In this document: positions 47,725 through 56,517 of the stretch, one piece after another
How the letters are laid out: each line of letters starts with the position of its first letter
How positions within the stretch are numbered: the first letter of the stretch is position 1
NCBI GenBank assembly: GCA_963830065.1
Contig: CAWHLA010000011.1
Coordinates: 161,153 to 225,152, forward strand
Direction of reading: 5' to 3'
Length of the DNA: 64,000 nucleotides
DNA from: JACCZR01 sp963830065
Lineage (GTDB): Bacteria; Actinomycetota; Thermoleophilia; Solirubrobacterales; Thermoleophilaceae
Notes under the pieces: generated by a model
Told to the model about the DNA's origin: nothing
Database searches by the model: none
The model's input: only the letters and a program-made list of their open reading frames with translations
Made by a program: the position numbers and the translations under genes

Positions 47725-48630
47725 TCACGGCAGATCCAGCCGCAGGACGCGGTCCAGGCCGGCGAGATCGGGGATCACGGCGGCCGCGGCGGCTGGCAGC
47801 AGGGCGCGGGCGGGCTCGATCTGCTCCGGGTCCATCTCCAGCAGGATCGTGCCGCCGGGCTTGACGACGCGCGGGCATCGGCGAGCAACGCGCGGATCAG
47901 GTCCAGGCCGTCCGGGCCGCCGTCGAGCGCCAGGTGCGGCTCCCAGTCGGAGACCTCGGGCATCAGCGTCGGGACGCGGGCGCTCGGGATGTACGGCAGG
48001 TTCGCGAGGACGAGGTCGGCCGGCTCGCGGAGCCAGGAGAGCAGGCTGCCCCGCACCAGCGCGAGCCGATCGCGAAGGTCGAGCCGGTCGCGGTTCAGGG
48101 CGGCCACCGTCAGGGCGTCGGCGCTGACGTCGCAGGCGACGACGCGGGCGGCTGGCGCTTCGAGCGCCAGGGTGCAGGCGATGGCGCCGCTGCCGGTCCC
48201 GACGTCCACGACCAGAGGCGAGGGCCCGCTCGCGCCGAGGAGCTCCGTCACGTGCGCGCCAGGGATCGCCGAGGGCATGGGTCCTCGCACTCAGCGCCTC
48301 TCGATCAGGTCTCGGTCTCGGGGCGCGGAACCAGCACCCGCCGGTCGACGACGAACGGCCGCCCGTAAAACTCGCGCTCGCCGACCACGTAGGCGAACGG
48401 CTCGTGGGCGGCCCGGCGCGCGGACGGCCTCCCGGTACGCGCGCCGCGTCGGCCGGATCGACGCGGTCGTCCGGGTGGATCAGCAGCTGCGACTCGGAGA
48501 TGCCCAGGACATGTGCGAGCAGCCAGCGTGCCTCCGGCGTGGGCTCCTCGATGCCGGCCTCGCGCAGGATGGCAGCGGCCTCGGCGAGCGAGGTCGGCAC
48601 GATGCGACGTTGGCCATCGCCGAGGTCCAT
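47725..48630 (-). CDS. prmC: Peptide-chain-release-factor glutamine methyltransferase PrmC, frame broken
   Basis: About 300 residues. A helical N-terminal domain (AAAILREAGIEEPTPEARWL, then LAHVLGISESQLLIHPDDRV) is followed by the methyltransferase core VVDVGTGSGAIACTLALEAP, VVACDVSADAL and LVLANLPYIPSA. The catalytic NPPY motif reads NLPY, a tolerated-looking variant that could also be a sequence error. The C-terminus (PGGTILLEMDPEQIEPARAL) is in a third frame. It methylates the GGQ glutamine of release factors and sits next to prfA as usual. Confidence 0.88.
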   Translation of the reverse strand: MDLGDGQRRIVPTSLAEAAAILREAGIEEPTPEARWLLAHVLGISESQLLIHPDDRVDPADAARVPGGRPRAGPPTSRSPTWSASASFTGGRSSSTGGCWFRAPRPRPDREALSARTHALGDPWRARDGAPRRERALASGRGRRDRQRRHRLHPGARSASRPRRRLRRQRRRPDGGRPEPRPARPSRSARAGAGQPALLAPRAGRPRPREPAVHPERPRPDADARGLRLGAAPGARRRPGRPGPDPRVARRCPRVVKPGGTILLEMDPEQIEPARALLPAAAAAVIPDLAGLDRVLRLDLP

Positions 48631-48686
48631 CGCGCAGTTCGGTCGCTCGGGATCCGCTGCCTATCGTACGCCGACCGGCGGACGAG

Positions 48687-49769
48687 TCAGCTCTCGATCT
48701 CGCGCTCGGCCGCGAGCGAGAGCTGGTCGATCAGCGGCTCGATCGCGCCCTCCATCACCTCGGGCAGGTTGTGGAGGGTCGCGCCGATGCGGTGATCGGT
48801 GACGCGGTTCTGGGGGAAGTTGTAGGTCCGGATCTTCTCGGCCCGCTCGCCGGTGCCGATCTGCGACCGCCGCATCTGGCTGGACTCTTCCTGGGCGCGC
48901 AGCCGCTCGCGCTCGTAGAGGCGGGCGCGCAGGACGGCCATCGCCCGGGCCTTGTTCTTGAGCTGCGAGCGCTCGTCCTGGCAGATCACCACCAGGCCGG
49001 TCGGCTTGTGGGTGAGCCGGACCGCCGAGTCGGTGGTGTTGACGCTCTGGCCGCCGTGCCCGCCCGAGCGGTAGACGTCGATCTGGATGTCGTTCGGGTC
49101 GACGCTGACGTCGACCTCGTCGGCCTCCGGCATCACGACGACGGTGGCGGTGGAGGTGTGGATGCGGCCGCCGGCCTCGGTGACCGGGACGCGCTGGACG
49201 CGGTGGACGCCGCTCTCCCACTTCAGCCGGGAGTAGGCGCCCTTGCCCCGGACCTCGAACGTGACCTCCTTGATCCCCTTCGATGTCGGTCTCGTTCGTG
49301 TTCATGATCTCGTGCTTCCAGCCCCGCCGCTCGGCGTAGCGGAGGTACATCCGCATCAGCTCGGCGGCGAAGAGGCCGGCTTCGTCGCCGCCGGTGCCGG
49401 CCCGGACCTCGACGATCACGTCGCGGTCGTCGTTCGGGTCGCGCGGGCGCATCAGCTCCTTGAGCTCGTCCAGGAGCGTCGTCGCGCTCGGCCTCGAGGC
49501 GGCGGGTCTCGTCGCGGACGAAGGCCCGCATCTCGTCGTCGAGGCCGTCTTCGAGCATCGCGGTGGCCTCGTCGAGCTCGTGCTCGACGCCGAGGTACCG
49601 CTCGTAGCAGCGCGACGGTCTCGGCCATCTCGGACTGCTCGCGGCCGTACTTCTGGAGCGACTCCGGATCGGAGGCGACCTCCGGCTTGGAGAGCTCGGC
49701 GCTGATCTCGTCGTAGCGCCGCTTCATCTCGTCGAGCCGCTGGAGGAGCGGCGTGGCGGTCGCCGTCAT
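48687..49769 (-). CDS. prfA: Peptide chain release factor 1, frame broken
   Basis: The N-terminus (LLQRLDEMKRRYDEISAELS) and the C-terminal 150 residues are clear. The latter contains IQIDVYRSGGHGGQSVNTTD with the catalytic GGQ, then RLTHKPTGLVVICQDERSQL and YNFPQNRVTDHRI. Between them lie the GTGGDEAGLFAAELMRMYLR and RGWKHEIMNTNETDIEG segments. Shifts occur near 49,610, 49,490 and 49,275 (an extra G). RF1 releases peptides at UAA and UAG. ATG 49769 overlaps the hisS stop as ATGA. Confidence 0.9.
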
Positions 49770-51063
49770 AAGGCGGCCTCCTGTTCGATGTCGGAGGCTG
49801 CCGCACGGTCGGGGCCAGGTAGGTCGTCAGGTCGGCGAACGGCACCATCCTGCTGCTCGCCGCCGGCCAGGTTCTTGACGGTGGCCTGCTGCTCGCGGAG
49901 CTCGTCGTCGCCGAGGATGACGGCGAGGCGGGCGCCGCTGGTGCCGGCCTGGCGCATCCGAGCCCGCATGCTGCGGTCGCCGGTCCCGACGACCACCGCG
50001 AGGCCGTCGCGGCGGGCCTCCTCGGCGAGGCGGGCGGCGATCCGCTTCGCCTCGTCGCCGAGCGGCGCGAAGAAGACGTCCGGGGCCTCGGCGGTCGGGC
50101 AGGGAGCAGCCCTGCTCGCGCATGTTCAGGATGATGCGATCCATGCCCGGCCGCGAAGCCGACGGCCGGGCGTGGGCTTGCCGCCGAGGATCTCGGCCAG
50201 GCCGTCGTAGCGCCCGCCGCCGCCGATGGTGGACTGCGAGCCGACGTTCGGCGGCACGACCTCGAAGACGGTGCGGGTGTAGTAGTCGAGGCCGCGCACC
50301 AGCCGAGGCGTCAGCTCGTACGGCAGGCCCATCGCGTCGAGGTACCCCTTGAGCGCCGCGAAGTGGGCGGCGCACGGCTCGCAGAGGTGGTCGACGGTGC
50401 GCGGCGCGGCGTCGGCGAGCGGCTGGCAGGACGGCACCTTGCAGTCCAGCAGGCGCAGCGGGCTGGTCTGCAGCCGGCGGCGGCAGTCGCCGCACAGCTC
50501 GGCCTCGTGCGGCTCGTAGTAGGCGACGAGCGCCTCGATGTAGCCGGGCCGGCAGACCGGGTCGCCGATGCTGTTCAGCAGGATCGTCAGGTCGCGCAGG
50601 CCGAGGCTCTTCGAGGAACCGCCAGAGCACGGCGATCACCTCGGCGTCGACCAGCGGGTCGTCGTCGCCGATCGCCTCGATGTCGAACTGGCGGAACTCG
50701 CGGTAGCGGCCGGCCTGGGGGCGGTCGTAGCGGAAGACGGGATCAGCGAGTAGAGCTTGACCGGCTGGGGCCGGCTGGCCAGGCCGTGCTGGAGGTACGC
50801 CCGGACGATCGAGGCGGTCCCTCGGGCCGGAGCGCGAGGTCGGCGCCGGACTCCTTCTTCTCGAGGCGGTAGATCTCCTTGTCGACGATGTCGGTGCCGT
50901 CGCCGACGCCGCGCTCGAACAGGCCGGTCTCCTCGAAGGTCGGGGTGCGGATCTCGCCGTAGCCGAAGCGACGGGCGATCTCCTCGGCGCGCCGCTCGAC
51001 GTGTCGCCAGACGACGGCGTCCTCAGGCAGAATGTCCTGCGTGCCGCGCGGCGACTGGTACAC
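49766..51063 (-). CDS. hisS: Histidyl-tRNA synthetase, frame broken
   Basis: GTG 51063, preceded by GAGGAGG, starts VYQSPRGTQDILPEDAVVW. TPTFEETGLFERGVGDGTDI (motif 1 side) follows, then a strongly shifted middle with FRQFDIEAIGDDDPLVDAEV. Further on are LTPRLVRGLDYYTRTVFEVV (histidine A motif) and GGGGRYDGLAEILGG. The C-terminal anticodon domain ends DIEQEAAL at 49766. At least five shifts occur over 1.3 kb. It is the first gene of a hisS-prfA-prmC run. Confidence 0.88.
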
Positions 51064-51159
51064 GGAAACCTCCTCAACGAGAGCGCCCGGCACCTGGCCG
51101 GGCCTCGAAAGTATACCATCGCGGATCGTGCCGCCCGCTGGCGATACGTGCCCGTCGCG

Positions 51160-51519
51160 ATGGCGGCACTGACGAGCTTGGCGCACGCGCGTGCACGGGC
51201 GGCCGACCGGCCTGGGAGCGGACGGTCGGATGGCGGCTCGAGGCGATCGATCACGGTCGCGGTGCGGGTCCATCCGGGTGCGTCGCGCGAGGGGATCGCG
51301 CTGCTGCCGGACGGCTCGCTCGACGTGCAGGCTGCGCGCTCGGCCCGTCGAGGGGCAGGCGAACGCCGCGCTGATCGAGCTGCTGGCGGACCGGCTGGGG
51401 CTGCGACGGCGGGAGGTCGGATCGTGGCTCCGGCGTACGATCTCGCCAGAAGCGGGTCAGGATCGGAGTGGCGTCGCCGAGGAGCTTGGCCGGCGGCTCG
51501 GCCTGGGAGCGGCAGATGA
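51160..51519 (+). CDS. DUF167 (YggU-family) protein, frame broken
   Basis: About 115 residues. ITVAVRVHPGASREGIALLP is followed by LDVRLRARPVEGQANAALIE and LLADRLGLRRREV, the DUF167 pattern, whose members are small basic proteins of unknown function. Two shifts lie near 51,335 and 51,420. ATG 51160 is a plausible start. The stop overlaps the next start as ATGA. The assignment is by pattern recognition of the core only. Confidence 0.75.
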   Translation: MAALTSLAHARARAADRPGSGRSDGGSRRSITVAVRVHPGASREGIALLPDGSLDVQAARSARRGAGERRADRAAGGPAGAATAGGRIVAPAYDLARSGSGSEWRRRGAWPAARPGSGR

Positions 51520-52169
51520 CCGGGCAGCCCCGCTGGATCGCGATCGGCGAGGTCACGCGGATCCGCGAGTTCACCCGCCGCGACGTCGACCGCTGGGCCG
51601 AGTGGGGCCGCCACGAGGACCCGCTGTTCTCGTCGTACAACCCGACGCCGATGACGGGCTCGATGCGCGACTCCTGGTTCGACGACCTGGTGAACCGGCA
51701 GGGGCAGCTGCCGTTCGCGATCGAGGATCTGGAGCGGCGACTGGTCGGGCGGCTGTTCCTGCGCCACGTCCGCCAGCGCGAGGGGACGTCCGTGCTGGGC
51801 ATCGACCTGGACGCGCGGTACCTGGGGCAGGGGTACGGGACGGACGCGCTGCGCGCGTTCCTGGCGTACTACTTCGGGCCGGCCCGCTTCAACAAGATGT
51901 ACTTGAGCGTGGCCGCGTTCAACGAGCGGGCGCGGCGGAGCTACGACCGCTGCGGGTTCCGGGAGTTCAGCTCGCACTGGCAGTCGTTCAAGTCGGACGC
52001 CCGGGTGCTGGACGATCCGCGCTACGCCGCGATTCGCCACCTGTTCCGGCGGAGCGCGGAGGGCGTCGAGACGCTGATGCACGACATGGTGGCGCGGTCG
52101 CCGCTGCGGCGGTGGTCGGAGCCGGTCGGGCGGCACCGGGCGAGCGCCGAGTCGGGCGCGGTCCGGTAG
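51516..52169 (+). CDS. GNAT-family N-acetyltransferase
   Basis: The 217-residue protein is intact. TRIREFTRRDVDRWAEWG opens the GNAT fold, and VLGIDLDARYLGQGYGTDAL contains the acetyl-CoA-binding R/Q-x-x-G-x-G/A loop. NKMYLSVAAFNERARRSYDR and CGFREF are the final motif. It resembles RimJ/SpeG-like acetyltransferases. The C-terminal tail after residue 170 is unusual for the family, and the substrate is unknown. Confidence 0.87.
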   Translation: MTGQPRWIAIGEVTRIREFTRRDVDRWAEWGRHEDPLFSSYNPTPMTGSMRDSWFDDLVNRQGQLPFAIEDLERRLVGRLFLRHVRQREGTSVLGIDLDARYLGQGYGTDALRAFLAYYFGPARFNKMYLSVAAFNERARRSYDRCGFREFSSHWQSFKSDARVLDDPRYAAIRHLFRRSAEGVETLMHDMVARSPLRRWSEPVGRHRASAESGAVR

Positions 52170-52210
52170 CCCGAGCGGAGCCGGATGACGTCCGACGATG
52201 CCACGGACGT

Positions 52211-52240
52211 TTGACAGGTCGGCGCCGATCGCGGTATAAT
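52211..52240 (+). promoter_or_regulatory. Consensus sigma-70 promoter for tRNA-Gly
   Basis: TTGACA (52211-52216), 18 bases, then TATAAT (52235-52240) is an exact match to both consensus hexamers. It lies 31 bases ahead of the tRNA-Gly gene. A GGGGG-TTA-CCCCC segment lies between. Confidence 0.85.
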
Positions 52241-52271
52241 CGTCTGTGCTGAGGGGGTTACCCCCAGGCAT

Positions 52272-52346
52272 GCGGAAGTGGCTCAGTGGTAGAGCATCAC
52301 CTTGCCAAGGTGAGGGTCGCGAGTTCGAATCTCGTCTTCCGCTCCA
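52272..52346 (+). tRNA. tRNA-Gly (GCC)
   Basis: The acceptor stem GCGGAAG/CTTCCGC, D arm (GCTCAGTGGTAGAGC), anticodon stem TCACC/GGTGA with loop TTGCCAA, T arm with GTTCGAATC and an encoded CCA all fit. The anticodon is GCC, so it reads GGC and GGU glycine codons. An intrinsic terminator follows. Confidence 0.96.
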
Positions 52347-52350
52347 ACAG

Positions 52351-52379
52351 CGCCCCGTCTTCCAGAGACGGGGCGTTTT
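52351..52379 (+). terminator. Rho-independent terminator after tRNA-Gly
   Basis: GCCCCGTCT-TCCAG-AGACGGGGC is followed by GTTTT. The nine-base GC-rich stem with a short loop and T run is a textbook terminator. Confidence 0.85.
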
Positions 52380-52481
52380 GGCGTTCGCACCCCAGGTCGG
52401 CACCATGACGAGGAGTGTTTGATTCGCTAGGAATGGGGGATCGAGAAAGCGACGAGAGCCCCCGAGCGGAAAGGGGACAGC

Positions 52482-52724
52482 ATGCCACAACTCAGGCCGC
52501 TCACCGTTGCCGTCTACTTCACAGTGGAAATCGAGGTGGAAGCGTCGGGCGAACCCGAAGCGGTCCTCCGTGCTGCACCCAGTATCCAGCAGCTCGAACG
52601 GATGATGGACGATGCGGGGTACACATTTACGTTGGAGACGGCGAAGGTTCGGCGTCCACGGTCTAGCGAGCTGGCAAAGGAACGAGAAGCGTCGCGACGT
52701 CGCAAGACTGGGCTGGGCGGTTAA
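52482..52724 (+). CDS. Small protein of unknown function
   Basis: 80 residues. A beta-rich start (LRPLTVAVYFTVEIEVEASG) is followed by a helix (SIQQLERMMDDAGYTFTLET) and a basic tail. A GAAAGGGG Shine-Dalgarno-like run precedes ATG 52482. Composition is less GC-rich than the neighbours and the frame is intact. It may be part of an accessory segment behind tRNA-Gly. Family not recognised. Confidence 0.55.
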   Translation: MPQLRPLTVAVYFTVEIEVEASGEPEAVLRAAPSIQQLERMMDDAGYTFTLETAKVRRPRSSELAKEREASRRRKTGLGG

Positions 52725-52801
52725 AACAGTTGTCTCTCGTGATCTTCCGGGAAGGACGTGTTCAACGACAGCCTGGGGCGACGGACCTGAGTGACTACAT
52801 C

Positions 52802-53128
52802 ATGGCGGTTCGATCCTCCCACCTCCGTAGAGAGCAGCATATGGGGTATTCCCTGGCCGCGCAGTTCACGAGCGAGCGTTCGGCAGAGCGTGCCATGCAT
52901 CGCGTCAAGCGAGAGCTGGCGCGCACGAACCCCGAGTTGAGCGCGTTCCTGTTCTACAGTGAGCCGCAGTGGTACGTCGCTATCGTCGGCGAGGAGACGG
53001 ACATGCGACTGTTCGCCCGCCTTGCGCGTCTGCTCCAGATGACCGGGCGTATCATCCCGCTCCCTGAAGAGACACACGATACCCTCCTTGCGAAGCGGGA
53101 TGAGGGCGAGATTGCATCAGTTCCATGA
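52802..53128 (+). CDS. Small protein of unknown function
   Basis: About 108 residues: GYSLAAQFTSERSAERAMHR, then NPELSAFLFYSEPQWYVAIV and MRLFARLARLLQMTG. A possible alpha/beta fold, with no motif I can name. The start may be ATG 52802 or ATG 52841; a TTG at 52730 would extend it across the gap after the previous gene. The frame is intact and GC is lower than the regional level. Confidence 0.5.
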   Translation: MAVRSSHLRREQHMGYSLAAQFTSERSAERAMHRVKRELARTNPELSAFLFYSEPQWYVAIVGEETDMRLFARLARLLQMTGRIIPLPEETHDTLLAKRDEGEIASVP

Positions 53129-53525
53129 CCAAGAATCGGCCCGGCGTGGGTTCGGCATGATCCCTCTGCGGGTCGCTGCCAGATAGGATCGTGATCCCGC
53201 GGCAACATCGCCTGGTGATCAGGCGGGAGCCTTCAAAGCCGCCTGGAGAGAAACGAACGGCTTCGACCCTTGTTGCCGGACCGCCGCGTGGTCCCGCCGG
53301 TTCCGAAGTGATGGCGCCCCTGCCAAGGCGGGTCTTTATCTTTGGAAGGTTTTCCGCACGTGCTGAGCCCACGCTGCATGCTGGATGCTCTGACCTCGCC
53401 CGGGTGATGGGTGCTACCCACGAGCGAGAGCGCCGCCTCGGCCACCGCTCGCGGCGCTATAGTGAGCGGTACACCAGGCCACCGGAGGCGGTCGCCGCCG
53501 ACCATGTGGACGAATCGAGGACTGC
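53129..53525. other. Intergenic region, nothing assignable
   Basis: About 400 bases without a defensible gene. Composition falls to more balanced GC. A TATAGT near 53,459-53,464 could be a -10 element for the oxidoreductase, but no good -35 accompanies it. Confidence 0.4.
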
Positions 53526-54587
53526 ATGCGATTCAGCAATTTCCTGTTCCCCGCCGCGATGGACCCGGCGGACGATCAGCGCGTCATCCAGGAGACGCTG
53601 CGCGAGGCGCGAGCTGTGCGACGAGCTCGGCATGGAGATGCTGTGGCTCGCGGAGCACCACTTCGACGGCATCTGCGCCTACGTCGATCCGGTGACGTTC
53701 GCCGCCGCGCTCGCGGCGAGCACGAAGCAGATCCACATCGGCTTCGCCGTCGCCCAGATGTCGCTGCACCACCCGATCCGCATGGCCGAGCAGATGGCGC
53801 TGATCGACAACATCAGCAAGGGCCGGGTGGTCGTCGGTCTCGGCCGCGGCACCGCCTACAACATCTACGACTACCAGGGCTACGGCATCGAGCCGAAGGA
53901 GGCGTACGATCGCCTGATCGAGGCCGAGGAGATCATGATCAAGGCGTGGACGACCGAGAACTACGAGCACAAGGGGAAGTTCTGGAACCTGCGCCTGCCG
54001 CTGCTGCGCCCGCGGCCGTACACCAAGCCGCATCCCTTCATCATTCGCGCGTGCTCGAGCGAAGAGGCGATGCTCGGCATGGCGCGCGCCGGCCGCCCGT
54101 TCCTGATGAACATCCAGAGCAACGAGGTCACGCAGCAGCGCATGGATCTCTATCGCAAGACCATGCGCGAGAGCGGGTTCGACGAAGCGGCCATCGCGCG
54201 CAACGTCGACGACACCTGGGTGTGGCGCAACATCTTCGTCGCCGAGACCGATGCCGAAGCGCGAGCGGCTGGCGCTTCCGGCGTGGGAAACCCAGCAGGA
54301 ATTCCGCCAGGCGATGCGCAAGAAGGTCTACCAGGAGCAGGGCCTGCTGCTCAAGCAGGAGAACCGGGCCGGCCGCGCGCAACCAGGTGCAGCATTCGAT
54401 CCTGTGCGGCTCGCCCGCCACGGTGACCGAGGCGATCGCCGAGATCGACAAGATCGGCGTCGGCGGCCTGATCCTGGTCTTTCGCATCGGGCCGATGCCG
54501 CCCGAGGTCGCGGACAACAGCATCCGGCTCTTCATGGAGAAGGTCGCCCCGCGGTTCCGCCGCGAGTCCGTCGCGCCCCTCACCTGA
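53526..54587 (+). CDS. LLM-class flavin-dependent oxidoreductase (luciferase-like), frame broken
   Basis: About 350 residues across three shifts (near 53,612, 54,258 and 54,365). The pieces are MRFSNFLFPAAMDPADDQRV, ELGMEMLWLAEHHFDGICAY, IHIGFAVAQMSLHHPIRMAE, VVVGLGRGTAYNIYDYQGYG, EAEEIMIKAWTTENYEHKGK and LCGSPATVTEAIAEIDKIGV. This is the bacterial-luciferase-like (beta/alpha)8 flavin fold using FMNH2 or F420. The substrate is unknown. It stands alone between two tRNA genes. Confidence 0.88.
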   Translation: MRFSNFLFPAAMDPADDQRVIQETLREARAVRRARHGDAVARGAPLRRHLRLRRSGDVRRRARGEHEADPHRLRRRPDVAAPPDPHGRADGADRQHQQGPGGRRSRPRHRLQHLRLPGLRHRAEGGVRSPDRGRGDHDQGVDDRELRAQGEVLEPAPAAAAPAAVHQAASLHHSRVLERRGDARHGARRPPVPDEHPEQRGHAAAHGSLSQDHARERVRRSGHRAQRRRHLGVAQHLRRRDRCRSASGWRFRRGKPSRNSARRCARRSTRSRACCSSRRTGPAARNQVQHSILCGSPATVTEAIAEIDKIGVGGLILVFRIGPMPPEVADNSIRLFMEKVAPRFRRESVAPLT

Positions 54588-54647
54588 TCGGGAAAGGCGC
54601 GAGCCATGCTTTGCCGCCCCCGTTTCTCGTGGGGTACCATCCACAGG

Positions 54648-54723
54648 CGGCGACGTAGCCAAGTGGGAAGGCAGGGGTCTGCAAAACCCTTATTGAGTCG
54701 GTTCGATTCCGACCGTCGCCTCC
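54648..54723 (+). tRNA. tRNA-Cys (GCA)
   Basis: The acceptor stem GGCGACG/CGTCGCC, anticodon stem GGGGT/ACCCT with loop CTGCAAA, T arm GTTCGATTCC and encoded CCA are all present. The anticodon GCA reads cysteine codons. A mobile-looking island with an integrase follows, but I find no repeated tRNA 3' end that would mark an att site. Confidence 0.94.
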
Positions 54724-54726
54724 AGT

Positions 54727-54758
54727 TGCCCCCCCACCAGATAGGCGACGGGGGCGTT
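54727..54758 (+). terminator. Probable terminator after tRNA-Cys
   Basis: GCCCCC and GGGGGC flank a loop of 16 bases and are followed by GTTTCG. The stem is short but GC-rich and well placed. Confidence 0.45.
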
Positions 54759-55038
54759 TCGTGGCGTGTTAGCAGCGCGGTTAGCAGTGGCCTCACGAAA
54801 CGGCCTCCGGAACGTTCTCGGGCATCGTATCGTCCACTTCGACGGGTGCGGCGGGCTCAGGTGTGGATGGGTGGAGCAGGCACGCCCCATCGATTGGCGG
54901 CGCGGCCTTCAACTCGTCGAGGGTCTGATGGAGCTCGTTTTGACTTTCCTCGAAGCGAACGTGCTGCCTCAATACCCCCGGCCTGGCCAATCGCTCCAAT
55001 CTGGGCGTTGTCGCAGGGATGAGGATGATCCGTCCCAT

Positions 55039-55209
55039 GTGGGCGGTCGTGCGCGCATCTACGATGATGAGGGCCACCAGACCGGCTATTCGGAGCAGGT
55101 CGGTGAAACGATCGTCCACCACGTCGATGCCGATGGTCATCAGGCTGGCTATACAGAGTACGTGAGCGATTCGCTAGCACATCAATACAGCGGATTGCGA
55201 CACACTTGA
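55039..55209 (+). CDS. Fragment with 21-residue GHQTGYSE repeats
   Basis: The frame from GTG 55039 reads RIYDDEGHQTGYSEQV, then HHVDADGHQAGYTEYV, and ends at TGA 55209. Two copies of a unit of about 21 residues are seen. The unit has the form DxDGHQxGY(S/T)E followed by a short loop and HHV/HQY. It is likely a beta-hairpin repeat protein. The same repeat resumes at about 55,300. The two parts may be one gene split by errors or by a real stop. Local GC is lower than average. Confidence 0.5.
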   Translation: MGGRARIYDDEGHQTGYSEQVGETIVHHVDADGHQAGYTEYVSDSLAHQYSGLRHT

Positions 55210-55254
55210 TCATGAAGCACTGTGCCGTGGAGGCCGTGACCAGGAGGCGAGGCC

Positions 55255-56274
55255 ATGATCAACGGTGCCGCAAGCCGCTGTATGGTGGCTAGTGACATCA
55301 GACGGGGTATTCGGAACTGGCCGGCGACGGCGCGGTCCGCCACTTCGGATCCGATGGAGAGCTCCAGGGCTGGTCTATCGAGGGGTTGGACGGTCACGTC
55401 GCCCACTTCGGCGCCGACGGCCACCACATGGGCTGGTCGGAAGGCGACGCGAACCCACGCGGCGCCAACGTGCGGGTGCTCGACTCGGGCGTGGGGCTGG
55501 CGAACGCCACCCTGCAGCAGCGGCTGACGGCCGTGCGGCTGTACTACGACTACCTCGTCGAGGAAGGGGTGCGCGACGGCAACCCGGCCGGCCGGGGCCG
55601 CTACACGCCGGGCCGAGTCGTGGGCGGTGCGCGGTGATCGCGGGCTCGTGCCACGCTACCGGAAGCTGCCGTGGATCCCGACCGACGCGCAATGGCGAGC
55701 GGTGCTCGAGGCGGCGCGGGCGGAGCCGCTGCGCAACCGGCTGATGCTGGCGCTGGCCTACGACGCCGGCCTGCGGCGTGAGGGGCTGTGCTCGCTGGAG
55801 ACCGGCGACGTCGATCCGGCGACCCGCCTGCTCCGAATCCGGGCGAGACCACCAAGGGACGGCGGGAGCGCGTGGTCCCCTACTCCGAGACCGACCGGCC
55901 TGCTCTATGCCGCCTACCTTCGGCAGCGGCGCGAGCTCAGCCGGGACCGAGGACGGCTGTTCCTCTCGGAGTCGCGCCGCAATCGGGCGCAGCCGATCTC
56001 GCTCTGGACCTGGTCCAAGGTCGTCGAGCGGCTCGCCGCCCACGCCGACGTGCGACGATTCTCGACCCACACCCTGCGCCATCTCTGCCTGACCGACCTG
56101 GCTCGCGCCGGCTGGGGCGTGCATGAGATCGCCCAGTTCGCCGGCCATCGCAACCCGCAGACGACGCTCCTGTACATCCACCTGAGCGGACGCGAGCTGG
56201 CGGCGAAGCTGGAGCGCGGCATGGCCCAGATCCACGCCTGGCGGGCGGACCTGGCTGCGGAGGTGCTCGGATGA
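55255..56274 (+). CDS. Tyrosine recombinase/integrase, N-terminus replaced by repeat sequence, frame broken
   Basis: The catalytic part is clear: LPWIPTDAQWRAVLEAARAE, YDAGLRREGLCSLETGD (catalytic Arg), THTLRHLCLTDLARAGWGVH (HxxR) and GHRNPQTTLLYIHLS (His and Tyr). An SAM-like core-binding segment (ATLQQRLTAVRLYYDYLVEE) precedes it. Upstream, instead of a normal integrase N-terminus, the frame reads HQTGYSELAG, RHFGSDGELQGWS and AHFGADGHHMGWSEG, which are the 21-residue repeats. Shifts lie near 55,285, 55,630 and 55,850. It probably mobilised an element at the adjacent tRNA-Cys. Confidence 0.8.
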
Positions 56275-56322
56275 CGGCTTCGGCAGCGCGCCGATCTCAG
56301 GCAGCGCGCCTAGAGCGCCCTG

Positions 56323-56346
56323 CAACACAATGCTAAAATTGTGTTG
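56323..56346. promoter_or_regulatory. Perfect palindromic operator at the start of the DUF6932/XRE module
   Basis: CAACACAAT-GCTAAA-ATTGTGTTG is a perfect nine-base inverted repeat ending at the G of the GTG start codon at 56346. The centre contains TAAAAT, a possible -10. A promoter and start this close imply a leaderless or very short leader. A dimeric XRE-type protein encoded downstream could bind here and repress its own operon. Confidence 0.65.
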
Positions 56347-56517
56347 TGATCCCGCCGTTGCAGCCGACCACCGGGAACCTGCCGCCCGGGGTGCACGAGG
56401 CGACCTGGAGTGAGCTGGTGGCGCGCTACGGCTCGACCCCGCACCGGTTGGCGCTACACTCGGGGCTGAAGGCGGCCCAAGGGCATCGTCGCTATCGACC
56501 TGGGAGATCTGCCATGA
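56346..56517 (+). pseudogene. DUF6932 protein remnant with an internal deletion
   Basis: GTG 56346 starts IPPLQPTTGNLPPGVHEATW, then SELVARYGSTPHRLALHSGL, the N-terminus of DUF6932 nucleotidyltransferase-like proteins. After about 44 residues, the next bases in another frame encode KGIVAIDLGDLP and a stop, the usual C-terminus of this family. The middle (normally over 100 residues, including the catalytic region) is absent. Its stop overlaps the XRE start as ATGA. I read it as a deletion derivative of a toxin-like gene. Confidence 0.6.

Noticed and set aside
54793..55213. Minus-strand genes opposite the 21-residue repeat
   Set aside because: The plus strand shows regular repeats, while the minus-strand frames show no family resemblance and overlap each other.
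54648..56274. An att-site duplication of the tRNA-Cys 3' end
   Set aside because: I looked for GATTCCGACCGTCGCC downstream to 57.5 kb and did not see a second copy.
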